Origin: Shewanella pneumatophori
Lineage (GTDB): Bacteria; Pseudomonadota; Gammaproteobacteria; Enterobacterales; Shewanellaceae
Reading direction: 5' to 3'
Length of the DNA: 64,000 bases
NCBI RefSeq assembly: GCF_023283895.1
Contig: NZ_JAKILB010000008.1
Coordinates: 62,001 to 126,000, forward strand
How positions within the stretch are numbered: position 1 is the stretch's first letter; each line of letters opens with the position of its first letter. The translations under genes and the position numbers were made by a program. Below, in pieces: positions 63,645-64,000 of this stretch. Under the pieces are notes generated by a model. The model was given only the letters and a program-made list of their open reading frames with translations. It ran no database searches and was not told the origin of the DNA.

Positions 63645-64000
63645 TGTGATTGCTTCGCTTGTCTTAGACGGGTGGCAAAGGACTCGCTTGCAACTTCAAC
63701 AGGTTGCGCTAACTTATCCACCAAGCTCACCTGGTTTGGCGTTACCCCAAGCAAGTATTGTTGACCATCCACTTCAACTAAAACGAGTTTCTCTTTTTGG
63801 CCTAATGGCGTTACAGCAATGGTCTTTAATACTCCTTGGCTACTCGGCACCAAATTAAAGCGCTTTACTAGGTAAGCCAAAAAGAAAATAAGAACCAAAA
63901 CAACAATGAGCCCACCAACCATACTTGAAAGCGTCGCAATACTTGATGCAGAACTTCCAGTATTGCTCGTTACGTTGGCTGCAGTACTCACTTGCGTCTC
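63641..64000 (-). CDS. fliO: Flagellar assembly protein FliO, 5' end cut by the window
   Basis: At least 116 aa are visible: one membrane segment ([20 protein letters not shown]) and a cytoplasmic domain ([36 protein letters not shown]). The frame stays open through the GTG at 63991 to the window edge, so the true start probably lies outside. FliO is a chaperone-like membrane protein needed for stable FliP. It overlaps fliP by 4 bp. Confidence 0.9.
   Translation of the reverse strand, partial: ETQVSTAANVTSNTGSSASSIATLSSMVGGLIVVLVLIFFLAYLVKRFNLVPSSQGVLKTIAVTPLGQKEKLVLVEVDGQQYLLGVTPNQVSLVDKLAQPVEVASESFATRLRQAKQSQ

Overview
The window looks like chromosomal DNA from a marine-type gammaproteobacterium, most likely Shewanella or a close relative in the Alteromonadales. 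The main reason is the single polar-flagellum/chemotaxis order on the minus strand: fliO-P-Q-R, flhB, flhA, flhF, flhG, fliA, cheY, cheZ, cheA, cheB, an extra membrane protein, parC, parP, cheW and a DUF2802 protein. The species is inferred from gene order and protein resemblance; no database search was possible.

Layout. (1) Bases 1-5036 are an accessory edge: a degenerate 13-bp direct-repeat array, a structured leader, a tyrosine-recombinase integrase, formate-tetrahydrofolate ligase (fhs), and two decayed IS481-family transposase remnants. (2) Bases 5037-38600, all on the minus strand, form one surface-polysaccharide locus of about 33 kb. It reads, in transcription order: Wza-like exporter, a four-helix-bundle protein, Wzz, a nine-gene legionaminic-acid-type nonulosonate block, Wzx, a dTDP-Fuc4NAc block (WecF-like, acyltransferase, WecE, second acyltransferase), an unclassified glycosyltransferase, rmlBADC, Wzy, two GT2 enzymes, a GDP-fucose block (gmd, fcl, gmm, manB, manC), a third GT2 enzyme, a WbpV-like reductase and the priming sugar-1-phosphate transferase. 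(3) A 1-kb untranslated leader with a JUMPstart/ops element (38893-38929) lies between wza and an rfaH-like antiterminator gene (39603-40121), so the locus is probably an RfaH-controlled operon. (4) Bases 40550-44315 hold a peptide transporter, an RssB-like response regulator and an MlaA homologue. (5) Bases 44508-46702 hold a FliK-like/FlhX-like pair behind a good sigma-28 promoter. (6) Bases 46765-64000 are the flagellar export and chemotaxis operon.

How the genes work together. The polysaccharide locus supplies dTDP-L-rhamnose, dTDP-Fuc4N(Ac), GDP-L-fucose, a CMP-activated legionaminic-type acid and perhaps UDP-QuiNAc. It then carries the transferases, flippase, polymerase, chain-length regulator and outer-membrane channel. 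The most unusual part is a PIG-L-type deacetylase overlapping a formyltransferase-fold protein inside the nonulosonate block, which suggests an acyl-exchange (possibly N-formyl) modification. The flagellar half shows layered control readable in the DNA: a sigma-54-type site before flhA, sigma-28-type sites before the fliK-like gene and before cheW, and a terminator-like hairpin between cheA and cheB. CheA carries three copies of an acidic motif ending in a short LH-containing element, in the linker where a ParP-docking region would be expected.
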